From the NCBI RefSeq assembly GCF_000222705.1, contig NZ_AFUB01000057.1:1-64000 (forward strand): a stretch of DNA of 64,000 nucleotides. The letters run 5' to 3'. Below are positions 1 through 13,425 of this stretch, piece by piece. The first letter of the stretch is position 1, and the number at the start of each line of letters is the position of its first letter. A model generated the notes under the pieces. The model was not told where the DNA came from. It searched no databases and worked only from the letters and a program-made list of their open reading frames with translations. The stretch comes from Streptococcus mitis bv. 2 str. SK95 (GTDB lineage: Bacteria; Bacillota; Bacilli; Lactobacillales; Streptococcaceae). Position numbers and translations under genes: made by a program.

Positions 1-8
1 ATTGACCA

Positions 9-34
9 AGATACTTAAGTGAGTATCTTTTTTT
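9..34 (+). terminator. Intrinsic terminator at the window edge
   Basis: A 7-bp perfect stem (AGATACT / AGTATCT, 9-15 and 22-28) is followed by a run of T residues to 34. It probably ends a plus-strand gene lying left of the window. Read on the minus strand it has no T-tract. Confidence 0.6.
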
Positions 35-60
35 GGTTATTTGTCAACTGTAGTGGATTA
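35..60. repeat. Probable right terminal inverted repeat of the ISL3 remnant
   Basis: The sequence beginning GGTTATTTGTCAACTGTAG resembles terminal repeats of ISL3-family (IS1167-like) elements as I remember them, and lies just outside the stop codon of the transposase remnant. A corresponding left end near 805-831 is only imperfectly similar, so both ends have decayed or my recollection of the repeat is inexact. Confidence 0.45.
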
Positions 61-68
61 CCAAAAAG

Positions 69-715
69 TCATACTCTGGAGAGGACTAAATCAGTCCTCT
101 CCTTTTTGATATTCAAAGCGACGAGAATTCTAGTTTTAAAATTGTCAAAGTTCCGAAAGCCAAAGATATTGCGTTTGATGAGTTTTATGAGATGATTAGT
201 TGCTTCCAGTTTGGCTTTGGAATAGAGTGATTCAAGGGCAGTAATGATTTTTTCTTTGTCCTTGAGAAAGGTTTGAAAGACAGCCTGAAAGTGATTTCGA
301 ATAATCGCTTGTGTTCTGCATTCAAGGACAGTGATAATATTGAGATTCTTAAAGCCTTGTACGGATAAAACTCATTTTAAAGGCGTACTCGTCTCAGGAC
401 ATAGTCTTATGAAGTCGACTAAAGTCATTGAGCTTCCGAATGACGATTGAAGTTGAAATGGAAAGCTGGTGAGCGATATCGGTCATAGAAGTTTTTTCAA
501 CTAGTTTTTGAGCAATGATAGCACTTTAAACGGCGTTTTTAAGGAGAATTCTAGTAGGCATGCCAGTCGTTTCAGGGGAAGGAATCTTAGACGGTTTTTG
601 GAAATCATATTTCTTCAGTGATTTCCTTGTGAGTATCCATATTGATGATATCTAGAATCTGGATATTAGGGTCTTTAATATCGAGTAGTTTTGTGATAAA
701 ATATAATGGTTCCAT
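69..715 (-). pseudogene. ISL3-family transposase remnant, internally deleted and frameshifted
   Basis: Read on the minus strand, the ATG at 715 opens an IS1167-like N-terminus (MEPLYFITKLLDIKDPNIQ), which hits a stop after about 35 codons. In other frames come pieces resembling a zinc-finger/HTH part (TDIAHQLSISTSIVIRKLN) and, after a large deletion, the family C-terminus (LEATNHLIKLIKRNIFGFR), ending at the TGA at 69-71. A complete ISL3 transposase has about 400 residues; only about half is left here, and most of the central DDE catalytic region is missing. It cannot make an active enzyme. The family call rests on the recognisable N- and C-terminal pieces; the exact parent element is not established. 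Confidence 0.85.
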
Positions 716-844
716 ATGATTCTTTCTAATGATGGTTTGATCGCTTTTCATTATAGATCTTATGGGACTTTTTTCTACAACAAAATAGACTCCATCATAT
801 CTATAGGGGATTGACCAACTACAAATATTATAGAATCTGCAAAC

Positions 845-890
845 AACACCCCATGACTAGAAGATTCTTCTAATCATGGGGTGTTTTCTC
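845..890. terminator. Strong hairpin downstream of spuA, near-bidirectional terminator
   Basis: Perfect 12-bp arms (AACACCCCATGA, 845-856, and its complement 874-885) plus an inner TAGAAGA/TCTTCTA stem form a very stable hairpin. A T-rich tail follows on the plus strand; on the minus strand the tail is weaker (GTTGTTTGC). It lies beyond the BOX element downstream of spuA, so it may end spuA transcription. Confidence 0.55.
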
Positions 891-906
891 TATAGAAGGG
901 CTAGGT

Positions 907-1022
907 TATACTCTTCGAAAATCTCTTTGAACCACTTCAGCTTCGCTTTATCTACAACCTCAAAGCTGTGCTTTGAGCAGCCTGTGGCTAATTTCCTAGT
1001 TTACTCTTTGATTTTCATTGAG
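907..1022 (-). repeat. BOX element (boxA-boxC type, no boxB)
   Basis: The plus strand starts TATACTCTTCGAAAATCTC and ends ATTTTCATTGAGTG; reversed, this is the boxA start (CACTCAATGAAAATCAAAG) and the boxC end (GATTTTCGAAGAGTATA) typical of pneumococcal and mitis-group BOX repeats. The length of about 116 bp fits an A-C unit without the central boxB module. It directly abuts the spuA stop codon, so it is transcribed into the spuA 3' end. Confidence 0.8.
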
Positions 1023-1024
1023 TG

Positions 1025-4000
1025 TTAGTTCTTTTTCTTGTTTTTTATCAACCATCCAAGTCCGAGCAGGGCAAGGATACTGAATCCAGCAAGGGCAAGG
1101 AGGGATTTACTCTCAGTTCCTGTGTTTGGAAGGAGGTTTTGAGAGTGAGCCTCTGCAGCAGTTTCTTGAGTTTCAGGATTGGCTGCTAGGTTTTGGGCTT
1201 GATCTTGTTCTTGTTCGACTTTCAAGCTAGAAAGATCAAATTCTGGCTTTTCTTCCACAGCTGGGGCGACAATGGCGCCACCTTGAGACAAGCGGAGAAC
1301 AACAGCAGTGAGAGCGTTCAATTTCAAGCCTTTTTCAGTCCATTCAAGGCCTTGAGGTTTAGCGATTCCTACTGGTCCTGCTTGATTTTCATCAGCCAAG
1401 ACTTCGGCCTTTCTCAAGTGAGCAAAGGCAGTTCCCAAGTTGAATTCGCGAGCCTTATCATCTGCATTGACAAAGACTGCGTAGACATCGCCGTTTGGAG
1501 CTGTGATTTGGTAGCCGATGACCACGTCTTCTTTTTCAACGCCATTTTGGCCTGGGACAGTGATGAGTTGGACGCGTTCTTTGATATCTTGTAGACTCTT
1601 GAGTCGGAAGGCGTCTGTAGATTGACGAAGGGCAATCAATCCTTTCATGTAGTCACGGCTCTTGACATTTTCAGGATATGCTTTGCTATCTGTAGCCTTG
1701 GTCCAATCAAACTTGTTGACAGCATCACTAGAGTCGTAAGAATCATGGATAAAGTAAGGATAGACAAACGGCTTGCCGTCCTTATCACGCAACAAGTGAG
1801 ACTTGTTTGGAACCTTATCCTCTGAGACAGGAGTCTTATAGGCTGGATCAAGGAATTGTTTGGTACGTCCGTATTCCTGACCAGAGTGGATAAACGGAGT
1901 TCCTTGAGCAGTCAAAACCATGAGGTTTCCAAGTCGCAAACGGCGATGGATTTCAGCATAGTTCTCAGCCTTGCTTGGGTCTTTTTTGATAGACTGGGCA
2001 ATGATATCAAAGAGGGTCAAGTTATCATGAGCCGCGATATACTGGATAACATCTCCAGGATTGTCAGCCTCAAAGTTTGTTGGTTGGGCAATGAGATTTT
2101 TAAAGATAGTATTGATATCGCGTTTGCCACCTGTGATAAAGGCCGGTTGACCTTCGTTTGGATAGCCAGACTTGAGGTTGTTACGGATGTCGTCTGAAAA
2201 GACAGCGACAGTATCTGTTTTCTTCATCCAATCTTGGTCAGCAGGTTGTACAGGCGCATTTTCATCACCAGTATAGGTTCTCCAGCCTTCACCTAGCATG
2301 ATAAGATTTGGATTGAGGGCGCGTGCAGCTTTGTATGCTTCTTCGATTGAAGCCGCATCGTGGTCACCCATCATATCGAAACGGAAACCATCCACTTTGT
2401 AGGTTTCAACCAGATACTTGATAGAGTCTACCAAGACACGTTTAGACATGTAGTGGGTAGTTCCCAAACGGCCGCCTCCAAAGCTAGTCCGTGGAGTTCC
2501 ATCAGCATCCATAAAGTGATAGTAGTTTGGCTCAATATCCTCAAAAATGTCAACATTTGCAGTATGGTTGTAGACCACGTCCAAGATGGCACCCATGCCA
2601 CGTTTATGGATTTCGTTGATGAGGTTTTTAAATTCTGCGATTCGTTTTTCTGGATCCTTAGGATCGCTTGAGTACATACCAGTCAAGGAGAAGTAGTTTT
2701 GAGGGTCATATCCCCAGTTGTAATTACTGTTGCTTGAAGCGTAGGCAGACAAACGTTCATGATTTTTCAATTCATTGACAAAGTAGTAAGACAAGACAGG
2801 AAGGAGTTGGATATGAGTCACACCCAAGTCTTTGAGATAGTCTAGTTTTTCGATAAAGGCTTCAAAGGTACCAAATGGCTTGGTCAAGTCTTTTGCGATG
2901 GCAGGATCCGAAGTGAAGTCACGTACATGAGCTTCATAGATAACGGCATCTTCGCGTGATTTGAAGTTACGAATCTTTCCATAGGTCAAGTCTTGCGGAC
3001 CTAACTTCGCTGGATCGACAAAGGCAGCCTTAGCGACCTTATGAGCGGCATCTGTTTTTGCTAGGTCACTGTTCCAAGCCGCTAATGATTTGGCATAAGG
3101 GTCAAGAACGAGGACAGTTTTACCTTGGCGCTCGATTTGGTAGTGGTAGTAGTAGCCAGTGTAGTTGCTGATACCGAGACCAGAGTTTGCATCCAGAGTT
3201 TGTTTCCAGGTTCCTTTTTCTCCTTTCTCAAGGGCGATAGTTCCGACTACCTTTTCAGGGTCTTTCTTGTCATAGACAACAACGGAAACCTTATCAGCAC
3301 TTGGAGACCAGAGGGTAAGGTCAACACGCTTGCCATCTTCTTTTAGAGTTGCGCCGAGTGGCCCATCGTAACTGTAGGATTCATCCTTGAGGCGCCAGCT
3401 TGAACGTGTGGTAAAGCGGTCTGAATTGTAGCTGACAGTGTACGGGTGTTGGGTGTCAGAGAAGTCGCCGATGTAGGTCACTTTTTTACCTGCCTCATCC
3501 ACTTCCACGTCTGTGATAGCTACTTTATTCCCTTGGTAATCAGTGATGCTGGAGTGTTTGAGGATGTCGTCTTTCTTAGCCCCAACGAGGGTAGAAAAAC
3601 TGCTTTCGATACGAGATTTAGCCACGTGTTGGGCACCAGTCATGCGGATATCGTGTACATAGTAAGGGTTGGTATAGATGGTTTCGTCATCATCTTTGAG
3701 GAAGATTTGACTGTGATTTTTTAGATCAGTGAATTTATAATCTTCTTTTCTGATTTTCACATCATCGCCTTTCTTGCTTTCGTCTAGTAATAAAAATCCA
3801 AATTCTCTTGCAGCTTCATTGAGTGGGATATCAATGTAACGGCCATGTTTTCCAGTTGCAGTAAAGTCAGTACCGTCAGGCCATTCTCCACTGCTTGGGT
3901 TTTTGACATCGCCCCAATACCAAAGAGATTTCTTGTCATAGTTGCCATCGGTGCGGTAGTAGTTGACACGAACAGTACCTGCTGGCTGAGGACGGTAGTT

Positions 4001-4741
4001 GTATACCTTATAGTTTTCATCTAGCCAGGCCTCGTTCATTTTTGGAGAGAGGCGCTCTACAGAACGGTCCCCTGTCAGGTTATCCCCCTTGGCATTGTTG
4101 ATAAGGAAGCTGACTTTCTTGGCTTTCTCATTTTTGAGTTTTACATCTAGGTAATAGCCGTAGTCATCTTGCTTGGCATCCTTGAAGGACTTGGCTCCAT
4201 TGGGCCAGTTTTCAGACGGTTTTTCAACATCGTCCCAAGTCCAAAGACCTTGAGAATCTTTGTTTTCTTCAGGGAGTTTTTTTACATGGATGCGGAAGTG
4301 GTTGTCTGCGATGGGTTCTTCAGAAGATGTGTCTGCTTGTGGTTTTTGATCTGAAGTTGGCGTCGAAGTGCTGACATCTACATTCTCTTCCTTGCTGTTA
4401 GCCTGGCTTGTAGTAGCATCTTCTGTTTTAGGTGTTTCTGCTGCTGTTGTAGTTTCCACAGCTGGAGCTTCTTTTTTAGCGTCAAGGGAAGCGTTTGCAT
4501 TCTTTTGTTCAGAAATCGGCGTTTCCTTTTGAGTTTGACTAGTTTCAGTCTCAGTAGGGGCCTTGGTCACAACGCTAGTCTTTTCCTGAGTTTGGGGAAG
4601 GTTTTCATTAGCCGAAATAGTTGGCATTGCAGCAGAAAGCAAGACAATGCTGGCACCAATAAGGACAGAACCAGTTCCGTTTTTCAAAGAACGGATACCG
4701 TAAATCATTTTTTTCTCAGTTTGAGATGGGATCTTTTTCAT
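1025..4741 (-). CDS. spuA: Cell-wall-anchored pullulanase (alpha-glucan debranching enzyme)
   Basis: This enzyme cleaves alpha-1,6 branches of pullulan, glycogen or starch at the cell surface. In order: a YSIRK-like signal (IYGIRSLKNGTGSVLIGASI, about residues 15-34), a Thr/Glu/Ala-rich spacer to about 145, two CBM41 starch-binding modules (GLWTWDD and SLWYWGD), a CBM48-like region, and a GH13 catalytic domain. Catalytic-domain signatures are YNWGYDP near 677, GFRFDMMGDHD (nucleophile Asp near 789) and GEGW (acid Glu near 817). The C-terminus has LPNTG, a hydrophobic helix and KKKN for sortase attachment. The ATG at 4741 has AAGGAG 8-12 nt upstream; a GTG three bases earlier (4744) is less well spaced. 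At 1238 residues it is close to pneumococcal SpuA. A cre site overlaps the promoter, implying glucose repression. Confidence 0.93.
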   Translation of the reverse strand: MKKIPSQTEKKMIYGIRSLKNGTGSVLIGASIVLLSAAMPTISANENLPQTQEKTSVVTKAPTETETSQTQKETPISEQKNANASLDAKKEAPAVETTTAAETPKTEDATTSQANSKEENVDVSTSTPTSDQKPQADTSSEEPIADNHFRIHVKKLPEENKDSQGLWTWDDVEKPSENWPNGAKSFKDAKQDDYGYYLDVKLKNEKAKKVSFLINNAKGDNLTGDRSVERLSPKMNEAWLDENYKVYNYRPQPAGTVRVNYYRTDGNYDKKSLWYWGDVKNPSSGEWPDGTDFTATGKHGRYIDIPLNEAAREFGFLLLDESKKGDDVKIRKEDYKFTDLKNHSQIFLKDDDETIYTNPYYVHDIRMTGAQHVAKSRIESSFSTLVGAKKDDILKHSSITDYQGNKVAITDVEVDEAGKKVTYIGDFSDTQHPYTVSYNSDRFTTRSSWRLKDESYSYDGPLGATLKEDGKRVDLTLWSPSADKVSVVVYDKKDPEKVVGTIALEKGEKGTWKQTLDANSGLGISNYTGYYYHYQIERQGKTVLVLDPYAKSLAAWNSDLAKTDAAHKVAKAAFVDPAKLGPQDLTYGKIRNFKSREDAVIYEAHVRDFTSDPAIAKDLTKPFGTFEAFIEKLDYLKDLGVTHIQLLPVLSYYFVNELKNHERLSAYASSNSNYNWGYDPQNYFSLTGMYSSDPKDPEKRIAEFKNLINEIHKRGMGAILDVVYNHTANVDIFEDIEPNYYHFMDADGTPRTSFGGGRLGTTHYMSKRVLVDSIKYLVETYKVDGFRFDMMGDHDAASIEEAYKAARALNPNLIMLGEGWRTYTGDENAPVQPADQDWMKKTDTVAVFSDDIRNNLKSGYPNEGQPAFITGGKRDINTIFKNLIAQPTNFEADNPGDVIQYIAAHDNLTLFDIIAQSIKKDPSKAENYAEIHRRLRLGNLMVLTAQGTPFIHSGQEYGRTKQFLDPAYKTPVSEDKVPNKSHLLRDKDGKPFVYPYFIHDSYDSSDAVNKFDWTKATDSKAYPENVKSRDYMKGLIALRQSTDAFRLKSLQDIKERVQLITVPGQNGVEKEDVVIGYQITAPNGDVYAVFVNADDKAREFNLGTAFAHLRKAEVLADENQAGPVGIAKPQGLEWTEKGLKLNALTAVVLRLSQGGAIVAPAVEEKPEFDLSSLKVEQEQDQAQNLAANPETQETAAEAHSQNLLPNTGTESKSLLALAGFSILALLGLGWLIKNKKKN

Positions 4742-4772
4742 CACAATTCTCCTTGTGTAGTTGTTCCTTATC

Positions 4773-4810
4773 AGTATAGCACGAGGTAAACATTAGCGCA
4801 AGCGTTTTCC
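4773..4810 (-). promoter_or_regulatory. spuA promoter with overlapping cre (CcpA) site
   Basis: On the minus strand, TTGCGC (4796-4801) and TATACT (4773-4778) are separated by 17 bp, about 30 bp before the start codon. GAAAACGCTTGCG at 4797-4810 matches the catabolite-responsive element pattern at about 11 of 14 positions by eye and covers the -35 box. CcpA would therefore be expected to block this promoter when preferred sugars are present. Confidence 0.6.
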
Positions 4811-4899
4811 TAGTTTTTGAGAGAAAATATAATGCTTCATTCTCTTGAAATTTTAAAATAATATATAGGAAAAGATTGTTTAAAAAATAGTAAAAAATC

Positions 4900-4928
4900 T
4901 TGAAAAATCTGCTTAAATAAGGTATAAT
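4900..4928 (+). promoter_or_regulatory. rpoBC promoter
   Basis: TTGAAA (4900-4905), a 17-bp spacer and TATAAT (4923-4928) make a near-consensus sigma-A promoter. It is followed by a leader of about 245 nt before the rpoB start codon. Confidence 0.75.
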
Positions 4929-4934
4929 ATGAAT

Positions 4935-5181
4935 AATCATTTGTCGTAGGTTTTGTCTGAAATATTGTCCAGACAAGACTCACAGCAGTTAAATCTTCTG
5001 AAAAAGTCAGATTTAGCTGCTCTTTTTGTGCTTTTTTTCAGATTTTCGAGTACTTGTAACAAAGATTTAAAGATTCTGAAAATTCATCAAAGGGACACGG
5101 TGATAGGGGTTTTAAAACCATATGACGATTAGAAAAGCCTGATTGACGAGGCTTGGAACTTATTTAAAAAGGAGAATCATC
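4935..5181 (+). promoter_or_regulatory. rpoB 5' leader with intrinsic terminator (attenuator)
   Basis: Within the leader, AGCAGTTAAATCT (4984-4996) pairs with AGATTTAGCTGCT (5009-5021) with one G-U pair, followed by T-rich sequence to about 5039: a complete intrinsic terminator downstream of the promoter and before rpoB. Further hairpins are possible at about 4957-4976 and 5136-5155 (AAGCCT / AGGCTT). A conserved Lacto-rpoB RNA motif has been described upstream of rpoB in Lactobacillales; whether this leader matches that model needs a covariance search. The layout implies premature termination control of RNA polymerase synthesis. Confidence 0.6.
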
Positions 5182-8793
<3,612 letters not shown>

Positions 8794-8825
8794 GCAGTTC
8801 ACTTAGAATAGAAAGGGAAGAAATA

Positions 8826-11800
8826 GTGGTTGATGTAAATCGTTTTAAAAGTATGCAAATCACCCTAGCTTCTCCAAGCAAAGTCCGTTCATGGTCTTAT
8901 GGAGAAGTCAAAAAACCTGAAACAATCAATTACCGTACCTTGAAACCAGAACGTGAAGGACTCTTTGACGAAGTCATCTTTGGTCCTACAAAAGACTGGG
9001 AATGTGCTTGTGGGAAGTACAAACGCATTCGTTACAGAGGGATTGTTTGTGACCGCTGTGGGGTTGAAGTAACGCGTACGAAAGTTCGTCGTGAGCGTAT
9101 GGGGCACATCGAGTTGAAAGCTCCTGTATCTCACATCTGGTACTTCAAGGGGATTCCAAGCCGTATGGGCTTGACCCTTGATATGAGCCCTCGTGCCCTC
9201 GAGGAAGTTATCTACTTTGCGGCTTATGTGGTGATTGATCCGAAGGATACTCCACTTGAGCATAAGTCAATCATGACAGAGCGCGAATACCGTGAGCGCT
9301 TGCGTGAGTATGGCTATGGATCATTCGTTGCCAAGATGGGTGCCGAAGCCATCCAAGACCTTTTGAAACAAGTAGATCTTGAAAAAGAAATTACTGAACT
9401 CAAAGAAGAGTTGAAAACAGCTACTGGACAAAAACGTGTCAAAGCCATCCGTCGTTTGGATGTTTTGGATGCCTTTTATAAGTCTGGAAACAAACCTGAA
9501 TGGATGATTCTCAACATTCTTCCAGTTATTCCACCAGACCTTCGTCCGATGTTGCAGTTGGATGGTGGCCGCTTTGCCTCATCTGACTTGAACGACCTTT
9601 ACCGTCGTGTTATCAACCGTAACAACCGTTTGGCTCGTTTGCTTGAGTTGAATGCACCTGGTATCATCGTTCAAAATGAGAAGCGTATGCTTCAAGAAGC
9701 GGTTGACGCTTTGATTGACAATGGTCGTCGTGGTCGTCCGATTACAGGACCAGGTAGCCGTCCACTGAAATCATTGAGCCACATGCTTAAAGGGAAACAA
9801 GGGCGCTTCCGTCAAAACTTGCTCGGTAAACGTGTTGACTTCTCAGGACGTTCCGTTATCGCCGTTGGTCCAACTCTTAAGATGTACCAATGTGGTGTGC
9901 CACGTGAAATGGCTATCGAGCTCTTTAAACCATTCGTCATGCGTGAAATCGTTGCCCGTGACATCGTGCAGAACGTCAAAGCGGCTAAACGCTTGGTGGA
10001 ACGTGGAGACGAACGCATCTGGGATATCCTTGAAGAAGTAATCAAAGAACACCCAGTTCTTTTGAACCGCGCACCGACCCTTCACCGTTTGGGTATCCAA
10101 GCTTTCGAACCAGTCTTGATTGATGGTAAGGCCCTTCGCTTGCACCCGCTTGTCTGTGAAGCCTACAATGCCGACTTTGACGGGGACCAAATGGCCATCC
10201 ACGTACCGCTTTCAGAAGAAGCTCAAGCAGAAGCGCGTATCTTGATGTTGGCTGCTGAGCATATCTTGAACCCGAAAGATGGTAAACCAGTTGTTACTCC
10301 ATCTCAGGACATGGTTTTGGGGAACTACTACTTGACTATGGAAGAAGCTGGTCGTGAGGGTGAAGGAATGGTCTTCAAAGACCGTGACGAAGCTGTTATG
10401 GCTTACCGCAATGGCTATGTTCACCTTCACTCACGTGTTGGTATTGCAACAGATAGCCTCAACAAACCATGGACAGAAGAGCAAAAACACAAGGTCTTGC
10501 TGACAACAGTTGGTAAAATCCTCTTCAACGACATCATGCCAGAGGGTCTGCCTTACTTGCAAGAACCAACAAATGCCAACTTAACAGAAGGTGTTCCAGC
10601 TAAATACTTCTTGCCACTAGGTGGAGATATCAAGGAAGCAATCAGCAATCTTGAACTCAACCCTCCATTCAAGAAGAAAAATCTTGGGAATATCATCGCT
10701 GAAATCTTCAAACGTTTCCGTACGACAGAAACTTCTGCCCTACTTGACCGCATGAAGAACCTCGGATACCACCACTCAACTCTTGCAGGTTTGACAGTGG
10801 GTATTGCCGATATCCCAGTCGTTGAAGACAAGTCCGAAATCATCGAAGAATCACACAAACGTGTAGAACAAATCACCAAACAATTCCGTCGTGGTATGAT
10901 CACAGACGACGAGCGCTACAACGCTGTTACAGCTGAATGGCGTGCAGCCCGTGAAAAATTGGAGAAACGTTTGGTTGCCAACCAAGATCCTAAGAACCCA
11001 ATCGTTATGATGATGGACTCTGGAGCCCGTGGTAACATCTCAAACTTCTCACAGCTTGCCGGTATGCGTGGTCTGATGGCCGCTCCGAACGGACGTATCA
11101 TGGAATTGCCAATCCTTTCAAACTTCCGCGAAGGTCTGTCAGTACTCGAAATGTTCTTCTCAACTCACGGTGCCCGTAAAGGTATGACCGATACGGCCCT
11201 TAAGACAGCCGACTCAGGTTATTTGACTCGTCGTTTGGTTGACGTTGCCCAAGACGTTATCATCCGTGAGGACGACTGTGGAACAGACCGTGGTCTCTTG
11301 ATCCGTTCTATCGCAGAAGGAAAAGAGATGATCGAGTCACTCGAAGAGCGTCTCAATGGTCGTTACACCAAGAAAACTGTTAAACATCCAGAAACTGGTG
11401 CAGTGATCATCGGTCCAAATGAGTTGATTACAGAAGACAAGGCGCGTGAAATTGTTAATGCTGGCGTGGAGGAAGTAACCATCCGTTCCGTATTTACATG
11501 TAACACTCGTCATGGTGTCTGCCGTCACTGTTACGGTATCAACTTGGCGACAGGTGATGCGGTTGAAGTTGGTGAAGCAGTTGGTACAATCGCTGCCCAA
11601 TCTATCGGGGAACCTGGTACACAGCTTACAATGCGTACCTTCCACACGGGTGGGGTTGCCTCAAATACCGATATCACTCAGGGTCTTCCTCGTGTCCAAG
11701 AAATCTTTGAAGCCCGCAATCCTAAAGGGGAAGCGGTCATCACAGAGGTCAAAGGACAAGTTACTGCCATCGAAGAAGACGCGTCAACTCGTACCAAGAA

Positions 11801-12491
11801 AGTCTTTGTTAAGGGTGAAACTGGCGAAGGTGAGTACGTGGTTCCATTTACAGCACGTATGCGTGTTGAAGTTGGAGACCAAGTCTCTCGCGGTGCAGCA
11901 TTGACAGAAGGTTCTATCCAACCAAAACGTCTCCTTGCTGTTCGTGATGTCTTATCAGTTGAAACTTACCTTCTCGGTGAAGTACAAAAAGTTTACCGTA
12001 GCCAAGGGGTAGAAATCGGTGACAAACACATCGAGGTAATGGTTCGTCAAATGATCCGTAAAGTTCGTGTCATGGATCCAGGTGACACAGATCTTCTTAT
12101 GGGTACCCTCATGGATATCAACGACTTTACAGATGCTAACAAGGATGTTCTTATCGCAGGTGGAGTTCCAGCGACTGGTCGCCCAGTTCTTATGGGAATC
12201 ACCAAAGCCTCACTTGAAACAAACAGTTTCTTGTCAGCGGCTTCCTTCCAGGAAACAACTCGTGTCCTTACAGATGCGGCCATCCGTGGTAAGAAAGACC
12301 ATCTCCTTGGACTCAAGGAAAATGTTATCATCGGTAAGATCATCCCAGCAGGTACTGGTATGGCTCGCTACCGTAACCTTGAACCACAGGCTATCAATGA
12401 AGCAGCATATCTGGCTCCAGAACAAGAAGAGACAGAAAATGCTCCAGTAGACGAAACTGTGGAAATCCAAGTTGAAGAAACAGTAGAATAA
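8826..12491 (+). CDS. rpoC: DNA-directed RNA polymerase subunit beta'
   Basis: RpoC carries the active-site metal ligands of RNA polymerase. The N-terminal zinc-binding region is visible (CACGKYKR...CDRCGVE, about residues 60-80), and the invariant NADFDGDQM motif holding the catalytic magnesium lies near 447-455. It starts with GTG at 8826, preceded by AAAGGGAAG; the N-terminus [17 protein letters not shown] is the family standard. Length is 1221 residues. The protein ends in an acidic tail ([12 protein letters not shown]). It is second gene of the rpoBC operon and is closed by a terminator at 12501. Confidence 0.98.
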   Translation: MVDVNRFKSMQITLASPSKVRSWSYGEVKKPETINYRTLKPEREGLFDEVIFGPTKDWECACGKYKRIRYRGIVCDRCGVEVTRTKVRRERMGHIELKAPVSHIWYFKGIPSRMGLTLDMSPRALEEVIYFAAYVVIDPKDTPLEHKSIMTEREYRERLREYGYGSFVAKMGAEAIQDLLKQVDLEKEITELKEELKTATGQKRVKAIRRLDVLDAFYKSGNKPEWMILNILPVIPPDLRPMLQLDGGRFASSDLNDLYRRVINRNNRLARLLELNAPGIIVQNEKRMLQEAVDALIDNGRRGRPITGPGSRPLKSLSHMLKGKQGRFRQNLLGKRVDFSGRSVIAVGPTLKMYQCGVPREMAIELFKPFVMREIVARDIVQNVKAAKRLVERGDERIWDILEEVIKEHPVLLNRAPTLHRLGIQAFEPVLIDGKALRLHPLVCEAYNADFDGDQMAIHVPLSEEAQAEARILMLAAEHILNPKDGKPVVTPSQDMVLGNYYLTMEEAGREGEGMVFKDRDEAVMAYRNGYVHLHSRVGIATDSLNKPWTEEQKHKVLLTTVGKILFNDIMPEGLPYLQEPTNANLTEGVPAKYFLPLGGDIKEAISNLELNPPFKKKNLGNIIAEIFKRFRTTETSALLDRMKNLGYHHSTLAGLTVGIADIPVVEDKSEIIEESHKRVEQITKQFRRGMITDDERYNAVTAEWRAAREKLEKRLVANQDPKNPIVMMMDSGARGNISNFSQLAGMRGLMAAPNGRIMELPILSNFREGLSVLEMFFSTHGARKGMTDTALKTADSGYLTRRLVDVAQDVIIREDDCGTDRGLLIRSIAEGKEMIESLEERLNGRYTKKTVKHPETGAVIIGPNELITEDKAREIVNAGVEEVTIRSVFTCNTRHGVCRHCYGINLATGDAVEVGEAVGTIAAQSIGEPGTQLTMRTFHTGGVASNTDITQGLPRVQEIFEARNPKGEAVITEVKGQVTAIEEDASTRTKKVFVKGETGEGEYVVPFTARMRVEVGDQVSRGAALTEGSIQPKRLLAVRDVLSVETYLLGEVQKVYRSQGVEIGDKHIEVMVRQMIRKVRVMDPGDTDLLMGTLMDINDFTDANKDVLIAGGVPATGRPVLMGITKASLETNSFLSAASFQETTRVLTDAAIRGKKDHLLGLKENVIIGKIIPAGTGMARYRNLEPQAINEAAYLAPEQEETENAPVDETVEIQVEETVE

Positions 12492-12500
12492 AAGCAAACG

Positions 12501-12530
12501 AGAGAACCTTTGGGTTCTCTTTTGTTTTAC
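12501..12530 (+). terminator. rpoBC operon terminator
   Basis: AGAGAACC (12501-12508) pairs with GGTTCTCT (12513-12520) across a 4-nt loop, followed by TTTGTTTT. Confidence 0.85.
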
Positions 12531-12695
12531 ACTTCTGCCTATTGGGGTTAGGTGAGCACGACGCAATATCTCTCAAATCGCTTCAACTGTTTTTCATTTT
12601 TGTCAGTTGAGCGTCAAAATTGGACATTTGAGACGAGAGGGGAATTTTTATCTTTCTCGCAGAGTATAATCATGTATACGAAGGGAGAACTGAAA

Positions 12696-13319
12696 ATGAT
12701 AAAATCAATTCGCATCTTATTGTTGCTGGCTTTGATCCAGATTAGTCTGAGTAGCTGTTTACTGTGGAAGGGAGCCATCTTAACCTTAAAGCAATCAAGC
12801 GCCTATTTTCTAGTGTTTATCGTATTGGCATCAGGTCTGTGCGCGGGGATGAATTTCTTTTATACCCAAGATCAGGATGTCCATAGCATTATAAATAGTC
12901 AGAAAAAAGTGAAACTATTTTATAGTACCTTGTTGGTTTTAAACCTAGTAGGTGTCTGTCTGGTGTTGTCGGAGACTATTTTGACACAGACAGCTTTTCA
13001 GCAAGAGCTGGTAGATCTTTTCTTGCCCTCCTTCTTTTTCTTGTTTGGCATTGATTTACTTGTCTTTTTACCGTTTGAAAAATACAGCCGAGATTTGGGA
13101 ACCACTCTCAATAAGAAAAAAACAGTTATCCTGACAGTTCTCGCAACCTTGCTGTTCTTAAGAAATCCAATGACGGTTTTATCTATTGTTTTTTATGTTG
13201 GTTTGGGATTCATTTTTGCTCGATTTTTATTTCCAAAATCTATGAGAAGAGAATTTTCTTTTTACGGTCATGTGATCCGAGATATTTTACTTGTTAGCGC
13301 CATGTGTATATTCTTTTAA
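12696..13319 (+). CDS. Uncharacterised integral membrane protein
   Basis: I do not recognise a family. The ATG at 12696 has AGGGAG upstream and gives 207 residues; a possible -10 box (TATAAT, 12665-12670) lies about 25 bp before it, so earlier in-frame starts would fall in or before the promoter. Six or seven hydrophobic segments cover nearly the whole chain: about residues 4-23, 31-53, 65-90, 98-121, 132-146, 150-172 and 190-205. Short basic loops separate them, and no catalytic motif is evident. It sits alone between rpoBC and tsaE; no terminator is obvious after it. Confidence 0.7.
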   Translation: MIKSIRILLLLALIQISLSSCLLWKGAILTLKQSSAYFLVFIVLASGLCAGMNFFYTQDQDVHSIINSQKKVKLFYSTLLVLNLVGVCLVLSETILTQTAFQQELVDLFLPSFFFLFGIDLLVFLPFEKYSRDLGTTLNKKKTVILTVLATLLFLRNPMTVLSIVFYVGLGFIFARFLFPKSMRREFSFYGHVIRDILLVSAMCIFF

Positions 13320-13410
13320 AAACACTTGTCTATCAATAAAAATCCCTTATTTTACCAAAGTTGTTATAGTAAGTTTGTAAGAAAAATTCACACAAAAGAA
13401 AACTTTTTGG

Positions 13411-13425
13411 TATAATAGTAGCATG
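13411..13425 (+). promoter_or_regulatory. Extended -10 promoter abutting the tsaE start codon
   Basis: TTGGTATAAT ends at 13416 and the tsaE ATG begins at 13423, about where transcription should start. No ribosome-binding site lies between them, so the mRNA from this promoter would be leaderless. Confidence 0.55.

Noticed and set aside
810-818. ATTGACCAA occurs at 1-9 and again at 810-818, a possible target-site duplication of the ISL3 remnant
   Set aside because: The right copy is inside the presumed left-end region rather than directly outside it, the ends are decayed, and a 9-bp match in AT-rich sequence is weak.
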